Origin: Elusimicrobiaceae bacterium
Lineage (GTDB): Bacteria; Elusimicrobiota; Elusimicrobia; Elusimicrobiales; Elusimicrobiaceae
Length of the DNA: 5,990 nt
Direction of reading: 5' to 3'
NCBI GenBank assembly: GCA_024405075.1
Contig: JAKSPG010000082.1
Location: 1 to 5,990 of the forward strand
Shown one piece after another: positions 1-5,561 of this stretch; position 1 is the stretch's first letter; the number at the start of each line of letters is the position of its first letter. The notes beneath the pieces are model-generated. The model was not told the DNA's origin, searched no databases, and saw only the letters and a list, made by a program, of their open reading frames with translations. Position numbers and translations under genes: made by a program.

Positions 1-10
1 GGGGATACTT

Positions 11-544
11 ATGCAAAATAAAAGCTGTTTGTTGGGCCGTTTAGACGCGAAAGCATTTACGTTAATTGAATTATTGGTTGTCGTTCTTATCATTGGTATT
101 TTAGCGGCGGTAGCATTACCCAAATATGAAATGGCCGTTATGCGCAGCCGCTACGCCACGTTAAAGGCCAATGTAAATGCGCTAATGGATGCGGAAAAAA
201 TATATTATCTGGCCAACGGGGAATATACCGAGGACCTGGAAGCCTTATCCGTTGACTTAACGGGCTGTACGTTATCCAATAGTAAAAATCGATGTACCTA
301 TCCGTGGGGATTTTGCGGAGTTGAATTGGTTCCCCACCGTGTTAATTGTGAAAATACAAGCACTTTGCAAAACGGGTATGTTCGGTATTGGGATAGGACG
401 CAATACGGAAATTTTGCTTGTTGGGCATTTACCGAGGACCGTACGGATAAGTATCACAAACTTTGCGAGAAAGAAGGGGGTACTTTTGTTCAGAAAACAA
501 TGTGCACTCACCCTGATTGCAGTATCTATAAGATAAGTGATTAA
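11..544 (+). CDS. Type IV pilin-like (prepilin) protein
   Basis: The 177-residue product is probably a secreted pilin or pseudopilin subunit that would be processed at the inner membrane and assembled into a type IV pilus or related filament. A short leader (residues 1-15, with K4, R10 and K14) precedes the class III motif FTLIE at 16-20 and a hydrophobic helix to about residue 36, ending ALPKYE. E20 corresponds to the conserved Glu5 of mature pilins. The residue before the predicted cleavage site is Ala15, not the usual Gly. The rest is a Cys-rich globular domain with eight cysteines (86, 95, 102, 113, 137, 152, 165, 170), possibly four disulfides. The ATG at 11 is preceded by GGGGA at 1-5, a plausible ribosome site. 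The protein resembles the partial pilin at the right edge (YLANGxY, DL, L.VD). No assembly genes are nearby, so which filament it joins is unknown. Confidence 0.9.
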   Translation: MQNKSCLLGRLDAKAFTLIELLVVVLIIGILAAVALPKYEMAVMRSRYATLKANVNALMDAEKIYYLANGEYTEDLEALSVDLTGCTLSNSKNRCTYPWGFCGVELVPHRVNCENTSTLQNGYVRYWDRTQYGNFACWAFTEDRTDKYHKLCEKEGGTFVQKTMCTHPDCSIYKISD

Positions 545-559
545 ACATATTTTATTCGT

Positions 560-589
560 TTGTCCATTCTCCTCATATTTTGTTAAAAT
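560..589 (+). promoter_or_regulatory. Putative sigma70-type promoter for buk-ptb (extended -10)
   Basis: TTGTCC at 560-565 and TAAAAT at 584-589 are separated by 18 bases, and TGT at 581-583 gives an extended -10 (TGnTAAAAT). It lies in the AT-rich gap between the pilin stop and buk. Transcription would begin near 596, leaving a leader of only about 18 bases with the ribosome site. No operator or riboswitch fits in that space. No terminator hairpin was seen after the pilin gene, so readthrough into buk remains possible. Confidence 0.5.
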
Positions 590-614
590 ATAAAAAGCCA
601 GTTTGAGAGGGAAT

Positions 615-1724
615 ATGGACTACAACATTTTGGTCATCAATCCGGGCTCCACTTCCGATGATATCGGTTATTATCGGGGGGAAAAACCCGTTTTTGAAGT
701 GACCGTCCGTTATTCCATGACCGATTTGGAGCCTTACGAGGGCAAAAACGTCACCGAACAGCTCCCGCTGCGCCGCAAACTTATTTTAGATTACCTATTA
801 GACCATAAAATTCCGCTCAAAGAAATTGACGCCGTTATCGGCCGCGGCGGCTTGTTGCGCGCGTTGGAAGGCGGCGTGTACGCCGTCAACGATAAAATGG
901 TGCGCGATTTGGAAAACGGACATTACGGCAGCCACGCCAGTAATTTGGGCGGAATTTTAGCCAAAGATATTGCACGCTACGCCAAATGCCCCAGCTTTAT
1001 TGCCAACCCGGTTATTGTAGATGAATTTGAGCCGGTGGCCCGTTACTCCGGCATGCCGGAAAACCCGCGTATTTCTATTTTTCACGCGCTGAGCCAAAAA
1101 CGTGTCGCACGGCTGATTGCCGAAAAAAGGGGCAAAACATACGAGAACGTGAATTGCGTAGTTTGCCACGGAGGGGGTGGCGTTTCCGTCGGGGCACATC
1201 GCAAGGGACGCGTGATTGACGTTACCAACGGGTTTGAAGGAGACGGCCCGATGACGCCTCAGCGCAGTGGCAGTACCCCCGGCTCCAAACTGGTACAGAT
1301 GTGTTTTTCCGGCCAGTACACGGAGCGGGAAATCCGATTCAAAATGCGCGGCCGCGGCGGGCTGGTGGCGTATACGGGCACGTCCGATGTAAAAGAGTTG
1401 GAAGAATTTATTGCCAAAGGCATTAAACGCCCGGGCAGTTTGATTACGTGCTCGCAGGAAGAAGCCAAACTGGCCCTGGAAGCCTTGATTTACCAATTAG
1501 CCAAAGCGATCGGGGAAATGGCGGTTGTATTGGAAGGAAAAGTAGATTTTATTGCGCTCACCGGTGGGCTGATGCATAGCAAATACATCCCGCAACGGAT
1601 CAGCCAATACGTCAGTTGGATTGCGCCGATGTATGTGTTCCCGGGTAGTGAAGAAAAAGACGCTTTGCGTGTAGCTGCCCGCCGGGCGTTGATGAACCCC
1701 AAAATCGTGCGGCAATATGCATAG
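615..1724 (+). CDS. buk: Butyrate kinase family protein (acyl phosphate:ADP phosphotransferase)
   Basis: The 369-residue cytoplasmic protein of the ASKHA (acetate/butyrate kinase) fold would convert butyryl or branched-chain acyl phosphate plus ADP to the acid plus ATP. Visible motifs are NPGSTS (9-14, phosphate-binding), GRGGLLR (76-82), SHASNLGGI (106-114), VDEFEP (135-140), HGGGGVSVGAH (185-195), GGLVAYTGT (248-256) and TGGLMHSK (316-323, adenosine-binding). The length is slightly above the usual 355-360. The ATG at 615 was chosen because the protein then begins MDYNILVINPGSTS like family members; GAGG at 607-610 sits four bases upstream, and a TTG at 603 would only add four residues. ptb follows after 31 bases. 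Odd points, from memory of the family: the Lys that normally follows the phosphate loop (NPGSTSTK) is Asp16, and PERSG reads PQRSG (215-219). Family assignment is secure; substrate and activity are inferred. Confidence 0.92.
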   Translation: MDYNILVINPGSTSDDIGYYRGEKPVFEVTVRYSMTDLEPYEGKNVTEQLPLRRKLILDYLLDHKIPLKEIDAVIGRGGLLRALEGGVYAVNDKMVRDLENGHYGSHASNLGGILAKDIARYAKCPSFIANPVIVDEFEPVARYSGMPENPRISIFHALSQKRVARLIAEKRGKTYENVNCVVCHGGGGVSVGAHRKGRVIDVTNGFEGDGPMTPQRSGSTPGSKLVQMCFSGQYTEREIRFKMRGRGGLVAYTGTSDVKELEEFIAKGIKRPGSLITCSQEEAKLALEALIYQLAKAIGEMAVVLEGKVDFIALTGGLMHSKYIPQRISQYVSWIAPMYVFPGSEEKDALRVAARRALMNPKIVRQYA

Positions 1725-1740
1725 ATTTAAGTTTATTTAT

Positions 1741-1746
1741 AAGGAG
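1741..1746 (+). promoter_or_regulatory. Ribosome binding site deciding the ptb start
   Basis: AAGGAG lies nine bases before the ATG at 1756. This rules out the in-frame ATG at 1717, which overlaps the end of buk and would put the ribosome site inside the coding region. Confidence 0.85.
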
Positions 1747-1755
1747 AAAAAAAAT

Positions 1756-2673
1756 ATGAAATTCAACAGTTTTGCTGATTTGATTAACCAAGTAAAAGGA
1801 AAATCAAACAGAGTCGTTGTGCCGGGAGCTAACAACCGCGAAGCGTTGGAAGCTATCAAAATGGCAGATGAAAACGGCCTTATTTCTCATGGTATTTTAA
1901 TCGGGCCGATTGCCAAAGTAAAAGAAATGGTAAAAACGGTTGGCCTGCCGGAAGCGAAATTTGAATTTATTGACTGCGAAGATGTTCCCACCATGTGCAA
2001 ACTGGCGGTGGACCAAATTTTAGCGGGCAAAGGCGACTTTTTAATTAAAGGTTTAGTAGATACAAAATACTACATGAAAGCCATTTTGAATAAAGAAGCC
2101 CACCTCGTGCCGGAGGGAGCTTTGTTATCGCACTTTGTGCTATTCAGCACGCCTAAATATAAAAAACCGTTTGCGGTGACCGATTCAGCCGTTGTGATTG
2201 CCCCTACGCTGGAGCAAAAAGTAAAAATTATTCAAAACGCCGCTAACACCATGCACAAACTGGGGGTAGAAAACCCAAAAATCGCTTGCGTGTGCCCGGT
2301 AGAAAAAGTGAACGAAAAAATTCCCAGCACGGTAGATGCCGCGGCGTTGGCTCAAATGAACCAGGAAGGTAAAATTACGGGTTGCACTGTGGAAGGACCG
2401 TACGATTTGTATATTTCGCTCTCCGCGCAAAAGGCGGCCGAGAAAGGCATTACCGATAAAGTCGTTCCCGGAGATGCCGACGTGCTAATGTTGCCGGATC
2501 TGGACGCTGGCAACCCGCTGTACAAAGCGTTGGCCTTCTTTGGTGATCACATGGAAGCGGCGGCGGTACTCGTTGGGCCGAAAATCCCGGTCATTTTGCC
2601 TTCTCGCGCCGATGACCCGAAGGTAAAATTAAACGCTATCGCGCTCTGTTCGTTCTTAAAAGACCAAAAATAA
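1756..2673 (+). CDS. ptb: Phosphate butyryltransferase family protein
   Basis: The 305-residue cytoplasmic enzyme would exchange CoA for phosphate on butyryl-CoA or a similar acyl-CoA, supplying the acyl phosphate used by Buk. The length is typical for Ptb and much shorter than multidomain Pta. Family stretches are VVPGANNREALEAI (20-33), IKGLVDTKYYMKAIL (97-111), VTDSAVVIAPTLEQK (141-155), IIQNA (158-162), VEKVNEKIPSTVDAAAL (182-198), LPDLDAGNPLYKAL (246-259) and the Ser-Arg pair 283-284 in LPSRAD, equivalent to the catalytic-site SR of phosphotransacetylases. The start is set by the strong ribosome site. One deviation stands out: the segment normally written GPLALDNA reads GPYDLYIS (214-221), so the usual Asp is Tyr219. 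Phosphotransacetylase activity is an alternative, since the two families overlap. The gene ends seven bases before a terminator-like hairpin. Confidence 0.92.
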   Translation: MKFNSFADLINQVKGKSNRVVVPGANNREALEAIKMADENGLISHGILIGPIAKVKEMVKTVGLPEAKFEFIDCEDVPTMCKLAVDQILAGKGDFLIKGLVDTKYYMKAILNKEAHLVPEGALLSHFVLFSTPKYKKPFAVTDSAVVIAPTLEQKVKIIQNAANTMHKLGVENPKIACVCPVEKVNEKIPSTVDAAALAQMNQEGKITGCTVEGPYDLYISLSAQKAAEKGITDKVVPGDADVLMLPDLDAGNPLYKALAFFGDHMEAAAVLVGPKIPVILPSRADDPKVKLNAIALCSFLKDQK

Positions 2674-2677
2674 ATAA

Positions 2678-2706
2678 CGGGGGCGGTTTTACCGCCCCTG
2701 ATTTTT
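2678..2706 (+). terminator. Rho-independent terminator after ptb
   Basis: GGGGCGG (2680-2686) pairs perfectly with CCGCCCC (2692-2698) around the loop TTTTA. A G-T and a C-G pair extend the stem outward to 2678 and 2700, and five T residues follow at 2702-2706. The T run is short, so some readthrough is likely. It ends only six bases before the next start codon. Confidence 0.8.
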
Positions 2707-2712
2707 GCACGT

Positions 2713-3984
2713 ATGAAAAAGAAATTAGTTGCTTTTTTATCGGCCCACTATCGCCGCTATCACGACGTGGTCTTTTACCTCGTTGCACTGACGGTGATAG
2801 CCGTGTCGGCGTGGATATCGGTGCAAGTGGCCCACCAAAAAAAAGTGCTGGAACAAGAACACCTGCAAACGCGGGATATTCCCTCTGTGGAGTTTGCCGT
2901 AGGGGAAAAACCCATTTATGTAGCATTGCAGGAGTCCGGCCTGTCCAATCAACAAATTGCCCAAATTGTCAGCAAGCTTAGCTCAGTCGTAGATACGCGC
3001 AAACTGCAAAAACACGACACGTATTCCCTGTCCGTGGAAAATGACCAGATTGTTATGCTGCTGCTAACGCAGGGTTTTAAGCGGTTTTTTGTAGCTAATG
3101 TGGAGGGAGCGTTGGTGGCGGGTGTGAGCGACGTGGAAATTAAAACCCGCATCAAAACAGCCGCAGGCGAGGTGAAAGGGTCGCTTTTCAATTCCATGTT
3201 AGCCCGAGGGTTGCAGGTCCCGCTTATTTTAGATTTTACGGATGCGTTCTCGTGGACGATTGACTTTAACACCGATACCCGCAACGGCGACCGCTACGCC
3301 GCTCTGTGGGAAGAAAATTATACGGCGTCCGGCGAGATAACCAGCCAGGACTTGCTGGCCGCTTATTATACCGGTGCGGAAAATAAAGTGACCACCTACG
3401 CTTTTTATTTTGAAGACGATTTTTACGACGAAACGGGTAAAATCAGCAAGAAAATGTTCTTAAAATCGCCGATTAGTTTCCGCGGATATCGTATTTCGTC
3501 ACGTTTTTCCTATGGGCGCATGCACCCCATTTTAAAAATCCGCCGTCCGCACCTGGGTATTGATTACGCCGCCCCTATCGGTACGCCGGTGCAAGCAGTG
3601 GCCGACGGAACTATTAAGTTCGTAGGCTGGAAAGGCGGTTTTGGTAACTTTGTGGAAATCAAACACGCCAACGGATATACCACCATGTACGGGCACCTCA
3701 AAAATTATGGCAAAGGGGTGCAAACCGGGGCCAAAATTAAGCAGGGCCAGACGGTGGGATATATTGGCAGTACGGGGCTTTCTACGGGGCCGCATTTGGA
3801 CTTTCGCATCAAGGAAAAGGACCGTTTTGTGGATTTCTTAAAAATGAAAAACCGCAATTCGGCGGTGCGAGATATCCCGGCCGAAAAAAAACAAGAATTT
3901 GAGGACTTAAAAGTGTTATACTTAAAGGAATTGGACGCGGCAGCCCGTGCGGCTTCCGCGCCGAAGGAGGACCATGAAGCGTAA
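2713..3984 (+). CDS. Membrane-anchored M23 family murein endopeptidase (MepM/YebA-like)
   Basis: The 423-residue protein probably hydrolyses peptidoglycan cross-link peptides on the periplasmic side during wall growth or division. One membrane segment (about 19-40) follows a basic N-terminus. The middle (about 55-250) has the pattern of MepM-like proteins, including SLFNSMLARGL (157-167), FSWTIDF (179-185) and NGDRY (191-195). The LytM/M23 domain spans about 255-378, with HLGID (H280 and D284 as zinc ligands), YGH (H328) and GPHLDF (359-364). The usual HxH third ligand is HxD here (H361, D363), a variant I recall in related peptidases. The tail from 385 is charged, probably helical. The ATG at 2713 is the only start that keeps the membrane anchor, yet no Shine-Dalgarno is visible. 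The gene overlaps the next by 11 bases. The family is secure; cleavage specificity is unknown. Confidence 0.92.
   Translation: MKKKLVAFLSAHYRRYHDVVFYLVALTVIAVSAWISVQVAHQKKVLEQEHLQTRDIPSVEFAVGEKPIYVALQESGLSNQQIAQIVSKLSSVVDTRKLQKHDTYSLSVENDQIVMLLLTQGFKRFFVANVEGALVAGVSDVEIKTRIKTAAGEVKGSLFNSMLARGLQVPLILDFTDAFSWTIDFNTDTRNGDRYAALWEENYTASGEITSQDLLAAYYTGAENKVTTYAFYFEDDFYDETGKISKKMFLKSPISFRGYRISSRFSYGRMHPILKIRRPHLGIDYAAPIGTPVQAVADGTIKFVGWKGGFGNFVEIKHANGYTTMYGHLKNYGKGVQTGAKIKQGQTVGYIGSTGLSTGPHLDFRIKEKDRFVDFLKMKNRNSAVRDIPAEKKQEFEDLKVLYLKELDAAARAASAPKEDHEA
3964..3970 (+). promoter_or_regulatory. Ribosome binding site for the first NTPase, inside the peptidase gene
   Basis: AAGGAGG lies three bases before the ATG at 3974, within the last codons of the M23 peptidase gene. 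It supports this start over the in-frame GTG at 3947. The spacing is short but the sequence is a full consensus. Confidence 0.75.
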
Positions 3985-4543
3985 AAAAATAGCTTTAACG
4001 GGAGGCCCTAACAGCGGCAAAACGACGGCGCTTTCCGTGCTGAAGGAAACTTTCGGCCCGCAGGTGGAACTCGTGCGTGAGGCCGCTACCTTGATTTTTA
4101 GCGGTGGTTTTCCACGGCAGGATAATAGTATTCCTCACATTGAAGCCGCACAAAAAATCATCTTTTTTACCACCCAGCAGTTAGAAAGTTTGGCGGAAAA
4201 ATCGTCCGACGCGCCCCTTATCGTGTGCGACCGGGGCACCGTGGACGCTGCGGTGTACTGGCCGGGAGGGGTGGAAGACTTTTTCACCCATATGGGTACT
4301 ACGCTGGATAACGAATTGGCCCGCTACGATGCCGTGCTGCACTTATCCCCACCGGATAATCCGGCTTTCTACCAATCCACCCACGTGCGGACGGAAAGCT
4401 TGGACCAGGCCTTTGAAATTGACCGCAAAATTCTAAAAATTTGGGAGCGGCACCCCAACCGCATCGTTATCGGCGGGACGGAGCACTTTTTGGAAAAGGC
4501 AGAAGCTATTAAAAAATTTGTAGAAAAAATAATGAAAGGATAG
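3974..4543 (+). CDS. P-loop NTPase, AAA_28 type (first of a tandem pair)
   Basis: The 189-residue protein has a Walker A loop GGPNSGKT (10-17), EAAT (36-39), SGGFPR (43-48), a Walker B-like VCDRG (84-88), RYDAVLHLSPP (117-127), VRTE (138-141) and a late KIWERHPNR (155-163). This order matches the AAA_28 group of small ATPases and kinases (thymidylate kinase and NadR-like fold) and, as I remember it, the eukaryotic TTD14 family. No signal peptide or membrane segment is visible, so it should be cytoplasmic. Substrate and reaction are unknown; nucleotide or nucleoside kinase activity is possible but not shown. Its start overlaps the end of the M23 peptidase gene by 11 bases, suggesting coupled translation. 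The next gene is its paralogue, about 65% identical (122 of 187 positions by hand, no gaps). Confidence 0.85.
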   Translation: MKRKKIALTGGPNSGKTTALSVLKETFGPQVELVREAATLIFSGGFPRQDNSIPHIEAAQKIIFFTTQQLESLAEKSSDAPLIVCDRGTVDAAVYWPGGVEDFFTHMGTTLDNELARYDAVLHLSPPDNPAFYQSTHVRTESLDQAFEIDRKILKIWERHPNRIVIGGTEHFLEKAEAIKKFVEKIMKG

Positions 4544-4547
4544 AATC

Positions 4548-5111
4548 ATGAAAAAAATCGTTTTAACCGGCGGCCCCAGCGGCGGCAAGACAACAGCTCT
4601 TTCTATTTTGAAAGAGACTTTTGGTAACAAAATCGCACTCGTGCAAGAAGCTGCCACGCTTGTGTACAGCGGCGGTTTCCCACGTACGGACAACAGCCCC
4701 GTGCATATTGAACATGCACAGAACATCATTTTTTACACGGTACACCAATTGGAAGAATTGGCGGAGCGGATTTCGGACGCGTCGGTAATGGTGTGCGACC
4801 GCGGCTCCATTGACGGCGCGGTATACTGGCCGTACGGACCGGAAGACTTTTTTAAAGCGATGCACTCGTCTTTGGAAGCGGAACTGGCGCGTTACGATGC
4901 GGTTATCCACCTCTCCCCACCGCCGGAAAAAGACTTCTACCAAGCCACCAACGTTCGTACAGAAAATTTACAACAGGCTTTTGAAATTGATGATAAAATT
5001 TTGAAAATTTGGGAAAAACACCCCAACCGCTTGGTTATCCCACGGGAAAAACATTATTTTGAAAAAGCCGAAATCATCAAAAATTACATAGAAGAGATGA
5101 TTGCTAAATAA
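4548..5111 (+). CDS. P-loop NTPase, AAA_28 type (second of a tandem pair)
   Basis: The 187-residue paralogue of the preceding gene aligns without gaps from its second residue onward. It keeps the Walker A loop (8-15, GGPSGGKT), EAAT (34-37), SGGFPR (41-46), VCDRG (82-86), RYDAVIHLSPP (115-125), VRTE (136-139) and KIWEKHPNR (153-161). All recognisable active-site residues are intact in both copies, so neither looks like a decaying duplicate. The differences cluster after the SPP motif, in 162-166 and in the last helix. AAAGGA (4535-4540) lies seven bases before the ATG, and only four bases separate the two genes, so they should be co-transcribed. The substrate is unknown. The two copies could form a heterodimer or act on different substrates; this is inference. 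Confidence 0.85.
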   Translation: MKKIVLTGGPSGGKTTALSILKETFGNKIALVQEAATLVYSGGFPRTDNSPVHIEHAQNIIFYTVHQLEELAERISDASVMVCDRGSIDGAVYWPYGPEDFFKAMHSSLEAELARYDAVIHLSPPPEKDFYQATNVRTENLQQAFEIDDKILKIWEKHPNRLVIPREKHYFEKAEIIKNYIEEMIAK

Positions 5112-5118
5112 GTTATTT

Positions 5119-5142
5119 AAGGAGTTTTTTTTGTTACTATGA
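5119..5142 (+). promoter_or_regulatory. Distant ribosome binding site with possible three-codon leader ORF
   Basis: AAGGAG at 5119-5124 is 14 bases from the ATG at 5139, longer than normal. A TTG at 5131 sits six bases from it and opens TTG-TTA-CTA-TGA, whose stop (5140-5142) overlaps the ATG as ATGA. The ribosome could start at the TTG and restart at the ATG. Alternatively, the T8 run simply lengthens the spacer. Confidence 0.4.
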
Positions 5143-5507
5143 TTTGGAACCCATTTAAAAAGAAAGGGGCAGATACACCTGCCAAAAACGAGACCATTGA
5201 AGAGCGCATTGAGCGGGAAATTGATTCGCTGCCGGCGATGTTTAAAGGGAAGTTGAAAGACCCGGAAGTCAAAAAACGCTTTGTGGATATCGCTAAGCGC
5301 ATGGAGCAAGACGGTGTAGATTTTAAAAGTATCCGCCAAATGAAAAAGTGGATGAAAGAGCACGAAGCAGAACTGCGTGCCCAAGGCGGGGTGAATGTGC
5401 CTAAAGTGGAAACCGTTGTGCACGAAGGCCCGCGTATCGGCCGTAACGACCCGTGCCCTTGCGGCAGCGGCAAGAAGTACAAAAAGTGCTGCGGCGCAGA
5501 TAAATAA
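5139..5507 (+). CDS. Small SEC-C zinc-motif protein
   Basis: The 122-residue hydrophilic protein has no signal peptide or membrane segment. Residues 16-80 are rich in Lys, Glu and Arg and look helical. The C-terminus holds the SEC-C motif CPCGSGKKYKKCC (106-118), with the four zinc ligands C106, C108, C117 and C118 in the pattern CxCx8CC. The preceding GRNDP makes the tail nearly the same as the zinc tail of SecA, which in SecA contacts SecB and ribosomes. The rest of SecA is absent, so this is a stand-alone carrier of the motif and not a translocase. No upstream in-frame start exists before the ATG. It follows the second NTPase after 27 bases and is probably the last gene of the cluster. Its function is unknown. 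Confidence 0.85.
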   Translation: MIWNPFKKKGADTPAKNETIEERIEREIDSLPAMFKGKLKDPEVKKRFVDIAKRMEQDGVDFKSIRQMKKWMKEHEAELRAQGGVNVPKVETVVHEGPRIGRNDPCPCGSGKKYKKCCGADK

Positions 5508-5529
5508 AAATTCGGCAGTTTTGAAAACC

Positions 5530-5557
5530 ACAACCCTCGTAAATTGGCGAGGGTTGT
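5530..5557. terminator. Inverted repeat between convergent genes, probable bidirectional terminator
   Basis: ACAACCCTCG (5530-5539) is perfectly complementary to CGAGGGTTGT (5548-5557), with an 8-base loop. It lies between the stop of the SEC-C gene and the stop of the - strand pilin gene. The T-rich stretches on either side are weak (ATGTTT on the + strand, GGTTTTC on the - strand), so efficiency is uncertain, but the position suits both genes. Confidence 0.7.
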
Positions 5558-5561
5558 ATGT

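Noticed and set aside
545..614. Riboswitch or attenuator ahead of buk
   Set aside because: The gap is only 70 bases, AT-rich, and without a stable stem; the promoter leaves a leader of about 18 bases.
957..1496. Long - strand open frame (179 residues) opposite buk
   Set aside because: It lies wholly inside the well-supported buk gene, shows no recognisable domain, and has the Phe/His/Arg-rich composition of an antisense shadow.
5059..5090. Promoter for the SEC-C gene inside the end of the second NTPase
   Set aside because: TTGAAA at 5059 has only poor -10 candidates (TTACAT) at 19 bases spacing; too weak to list.
3974..5111. The tandem NTPases as a toxin-antitoxin or phage-defence module
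   Set aside because: Both are near-equal, intact paralogues with the same motifs, without a small partner toxin, nuclease or mobile-element signs nearby.
5125..5132. T8 run after the second NTPase as a terminator
   Set aside because: No GC-rich hairpin precedes it; it is better explained as part of the spacer between the ribosome site and the SEC-C start.
4968..5531. Long - strand open frame (187 residues) opposite the second NTPase and the SEC-C gene
   Set aside because: It covers two real + strand genes and the gap between them. Its composition is Phe-rich and low in information, as expected for the complement of Lys/Glu-rich coding sequence.
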